Shown here: positions 44,552 to 47,107 of the stretch, piece by piece
Numbering within the stretch: the stretch's first letter is position 1
Layout of the letters: each line of letters starts with the position of its first letter
Source of the DNA: Bacteroidaceae bacterium
GTDB taxonomy: Bacteria > Bacteroidota > Bacteroidia > Bacteroidales > Bacteroidaceae
Length of the DNA stretch: 47,107 bases
Assembly (NCBI GenBank): GCA_017615125.1
Contig: JAGAAS010000066.1
Span: 1 to 47,107, forward strand
Direction: 5' to 3'
Position numbers and translations under genes: made by a program
The notes under the pieces: model-generated
Databases searched by the model: none
What the model saw: the letters and a program-made list of their open reading frames with translations, nothing else
Told to the model about the DNA's origin: nothing

Positions 44552-44596
44552 AGTACTGTTTTTATGGGTGAGTAAAAAAGATATTCTTTCACGTTA

Positions 44597-44627
44597 CAAA
44601 GGTAGGAATGATTTTTCATACGACAAA
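44597..44627 (-). promoter_or_regulatory. Promoter of the duplicated-module gene
   Basis: Minus strand: -33 TTTG at 44624-44627, 19-nt spacer, -7 TACCTTTG at 44597-44604. Confidence 0.75.
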
Positions 44628-44778
44628 ATAAATTCCTGCTTTTTATTTTAAAAGTGGAAAGGGAGGATACAACGACATCCTTTCGGAGCATACCTGTCTG
44701 TTGAGGATAACGGGAAGAGGGCTAAGTCTTCACTATTCCCAAAGGAGGCTCGTATCTGTTTTGTAGCTCGGATGTGCG

Positions 44779-46914
44779 TCAGACACGAAGCACCTTTTCG
44801 CTATACTCTCCGTCGGGCCCCGTTACATGCACGATGTAGAGTCCCTGTGGAACGTCGGCAAGGGAGACGAGAGCGGAGCCTGTTGCCTTGCCAGTCTTCA
44901 TCACCTTCCCGTGAAGGCTGACGACTTCCCACTCAAAGGGCTTCCCTGCGGGGTTTTCTATCCGCAGCGAGCCGCTTGTGCGACGCGGGAAGATGCGGTA
45001 GTTCTCTGCGGAGATGACTCTGATGCCTGCCGACTCGTCGCCTGAGACGAAGGGGCGGATAATGCTGTCGGTACGGATGGAAAGCACGCCTTCTTCAATG
45101 ACTGCGGGGGAGATGTACATCAGCTTCGGGTTGATGGTGTCGTTGCTGTTGAAAGCATCGTAGACACACAACAAGGTGCTGTCGGCATCGTAGAAGAACG
45201 AGGCGTGAGCTGTGCTGGTGAGTTCCAGCTCCTCTGGGCCCTGCCAGATAGGGTTGTAACTGTACTTGCGCCAGCTGCGTGCAGGATAGGACGAGTAGAG
45301 GTAGCCGATGCCACAGCGGAGGCTCGTCTCGGCATTGCCCGTATAGGTGATGAAGTAACGGTCGTCTTTCTTCACAACGAACGGGGCGCAGTTGACAGAG
45401 CCTTTTTCCTTTTCCCAAGCCTGCGAAGGAGCGGAGACGTTGCGCGTAGGCCTGATGGGAGTGAGCCCGTCTTCCTCCAATCCGCACATCCACAGTTGGT
45501 CAGAGCCGTCGCGATGACGGACATAGAAGAGGTAATGCTGCCCGTCGCTGTCGGTGAAGCGCGTGCCGTCGAAGTAGGCTTCGGAAGCCAAAACGGAATG
45601 GAGCAGATGACTTTCCTGCTCGGTGAAGGGACCTATGGGCGTAGGGCCTGTAGCTGCGAAGATATGATTGTCGGCGGTATAATAGAGGATATACTGGCTG
45701 CCCGTCTTGTGCACTTCGGGCGCGCGGAACCCTCCCGAGGCGCGGCTGCCGATAGTGTCGATAGCGAGCCCGCAGAAGACCCAGTTCGTGAGGTCTTGGG
45801 AGCGGTACACCTCGATGCCCTTCTCGTCGTGCGTGCCGTAGGCGTAGTACATATCCCCGTCGTTCAGGATGTAGGGGTCTCCAAGCGGCACAGGATTGCC
45901 AATCGTGCGTTCTCCCTCCACGTCGTGTCGGAACACGGGGGCAAGGGCCGTCTTCGAGGGACGCATGTTGCGCACCGTAGGCCAACCGCTTCTGTCCCAG
46001 ATGATTGGGTCCATGAATACCTTTCTTCCTCCGTCAGGATCGCTGGCTTCGTAGCCGTGATAGATGATATAGAAGGTGCCGTTGTCGTCTTCGATGAATT
46101 CGGCGTTGTGTCCCGGGCCAATCACGTCGGCGCTCTTCGCGAGCAGCTGCGAAAAGCCGTCGTTGATAGCCTTTTGCCCGTTGCGGTTCACATAGGGCCC
46201 GAGGATGTTCTTCGAGCGTGCTACCAGCACGTTGTAGGTGCTCTTGGCGCCCTCGCAGCACGAGCCGGCAGAGCCGATGAGGTAGAAGTATCCGTCGTGT
46301 TTGATGATGTATGTGCCTTCGGTTCTCCCGCCCGAGATTTTTACCTTCTGGGCTCCTTCCTTAACGCTCAGCCCGTCGTCGCTCAGCTCGATGGCGTAGA
46401 TGTCGCGGAAGCTGCCCCAGAAGAGATACTTCGTCCCCTCGTCCTCGATGTAGAACGGGTCGATGCTGTTCTGCACGCCAATCTCGCTGCTTATGAACAG
46501 CTTGCCGACGTCGGTGAAAGGTCCCTCGGGATAGTCCGACGTAGCCACCCCAATGCCGCACTCCCATTCGCCTCCCCACGTCGACTTGCTGTAGTAGAGG
46601 ACGTACTTGCCGTTGATGTAGTTGATGTCGGGAGCCCAGATGCCTCCGCCGGGAACCATCTTCGGGCGCGTGGCGTCGGTGAAGCAGGTGCCCACGAAGT
46701 CCCAGTGGACGAGGTCGGCCGAGCGGTAGATGGGCGTGTTATGGATGTCTTCGGTAGCATAAAGGTAGAACATACCGTCGCGAGCGCGGATGACCGTAGG
46801 GTCGGGGAGGCTGCGCCCGATGATAGGGTTGCTGTACGTCGCAGGCTCGTCGTCGGCCCACAAGGAAGCGGAGCATGCGACGAGAAGGAGCAGGAGGGTG
46901 AGAATCTTTTTCAT
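44779..46914 (-). CDS. Tandem GH43-type beta-propeller protein with T9SS sorting domain
   Basis: Secreted 711-aa protein, signal peptide about 1-20 (ATG at 46914, right after the promoter; a longer reading to 47064 crosses it). Two five-bladed propellers of glycoside hydrolase family 43 type. First (about 25-335): Asp38 in LPDPTV as base, Asp152 in NSIDPFY, Glu199 in GGRTEGTYI as acid, and GPGHNAEF (267-274), all intact; arabinan- or xylan-side-chain cleavage is plausible. Second (about 338-620): Asp346 in LGDPYIL and Asp449 in YFDGTRF are kept, but the acid position normally reading VNEGPF is VNCAPF (Cys509), so this copy is probably not a standard hydrolase. The last 75 residues (RIFPRRTSGSLRIENPAG..., QGLYIVHV...KVLRV) form a type A T9SS C-terminal sorting domain, so surface display or release through T9SS is expected. 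Confidence 0.88.
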   Translation of the reverse strand: MKKILTLLLLLVACSASLWADDEPATYSNPIIGRSLPDPTVIRARDGMFYLYATEDIHNTPIYRSADLVHWDFVGTCFTDATRPKMVPGGGIWAPDINYINGKYVLYYSKSTWGGEWECGIGVATSDYPEGPFTDVGKLFISSEIGVQNSIDPFYIEDEGTKYLFWGSFRDIYAIELSDDGLSVKEGAQKVKISGGRTEGTYIIKHDGYFYLIGSAGSCCEGAKSTYNVLVARSKNILGPYVNRNGQKAINDGFSQLLAKSADVIGPGHNAEFIEDDNGTFYIIYHGYEASDPDGGRKVFMDPIIWDRSGWPTVRNMRPSKTALAPVFRHDVEGERTIGNPVPLGDPYILNDGDMYYAYGTHDEKGIEVYRSQDLTNWVFCGLAIDTIGSRASGGFRAPEVHKTGSQYILYYTADNHIFAATGPTPIGPFTEQESHLLHSVLASEAYFDGTRFTDSDGQHYLFYVRHRDGSDQLWMCGLEEDGLTPIRPTRNVSAPSQAWEKEKGSVNCAPFVVKKDDRYFITYTGNAETSLRCGIGYLYSSYPARSWRKYSYNPIWQGPEELELTSTAHASFFYDADSTLLCVYDAFNSNDTINPKLMYISPAVIEEGVLSIRTDSIIRPFVSGDESAGIRVISAENYRIFPRRTSGSLRIENPAGKPFEWEVVSLHGKVMKTGKATGSALVSLADVPQGLYIVHVTGPDGEYSEKVLRV

Positions 46915-46944
46915 GGAGAGTCCGAAGATTTTGTATTTCAGATG

Positions 46945-46974
46945 CAAAGGTACGAAGATTTTCGGAAAGCCCAA
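46945..46974 (-). promoter_or_regulatory. Promoter of the tandem GH43 gene
   Basis: Minus strand: -33 TTG at 46972-46974, 19-nt spacer, -7 TACCTTTG at 46945-46952, followed by CATC. Confidence 0.65.
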
Positions 46975-47089
46975 GCTCGTGAACGTTAAATTTCCCTTTC
47001 CAGCTTGGAAGCGCAGCGAGAACCCCGTTTGCATAGTCGAACTGGAAGTTTTCCTTTTCCACACTTTTTTTTTCTTTGACTTCGGGGGT

Positions 47090-47107
47090 TGCTCAACGCG
47101 TTGAGCA
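47090..47107. terminator. Palindrome at the window edge
   Basis: TGCTCAACGCGTTGAGCA is an 18-nt perfect palindrome cut off by the window end. It may be the stem of a terminator for the next gene; flanking sequence is not available. Confidence 0.3.

Overview
The window reads as a chromosomal segment of a Bacteroidales bacterium, most likely Prevotellaceae-like. The grounds are the trigger factor-clpP-clpX order, Bacteroidota promoters of the form TTTG-N19/20-TAnnTTTG in front of many genes, an LptC lipoprotein/TPR/outer-membrane-protein/CorC-type block, few Shine-Dalgarno sites, and secreted proteins ending in short 'GRR...GIYI..GKK' tails or a type IX secretion (T9SS) sorting domain. The species cannot be fixed from sequence alone. 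No rRNA, tRNA, insertion sequence or CRISPR array was recognised.

Layout. (1) 21-3403, minus: tig, clpP, clpX (folding and proteolysis). (2) 3933-6564, minus: lptB and a secreted M6 metalloprotease. (3) 6689-8189, plus: mlaE-mlaF (lipid transport), divergent from lptB. (4) 8332-10476, minus: a PpiD/SurA-like foldase. (5) 10477-11712: a 1.2-kb gene-free stretch with an intergenic repeat, a 27-bp-arm inverted repeat and two plus-strand promoters. (6) 11713-14145, plus: a secreted endonuclease/exonuclease/phosphatase-fold protein and a C69 peptidase. (7) 14338-19435, minus: outer membrane protein, TPR protein, LptC and a CorC/GldE-like membrane protein. (8) 19624-23177, plus: MATE transporter, DUF3737 protein, MalY/PatB-type PLP enzyme. 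(9) 23504-34773, minus: an accessory block of a calpain-like protease, a 1812-aa RHS/YD-repeat protein and a 1518-aa mosaic surface protein that itself starts with an orphan YD fragment. (10) 34939-46914: secreted polysaccharide-related proteins: a DUF3472 protein, a glutaminase-like/GH2 fusion, a duplicated-module protein and a tandem GH43 protein.

The most unusual signal is a family of modular intergenic repeats built on a 21-bp unit (a 9-nt purine-rich block plus a 12-nt palindrome, two helical turns in total). It occurs at about 3.6, 10.7, 15.8 and 41.7 kb, each time upstream of the start of a minus-strand gene. Also notable are the RHS/mosaic/calpain block, a GH2 domain whose nucleophile Glu appears to be Lys, a second GH43 propeller whose general-acid Glu appears to be Cys, and a long inverted repeat at 11.16-11.31 kb. 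Functional statements rest on motif reading by eye; no database search was run.
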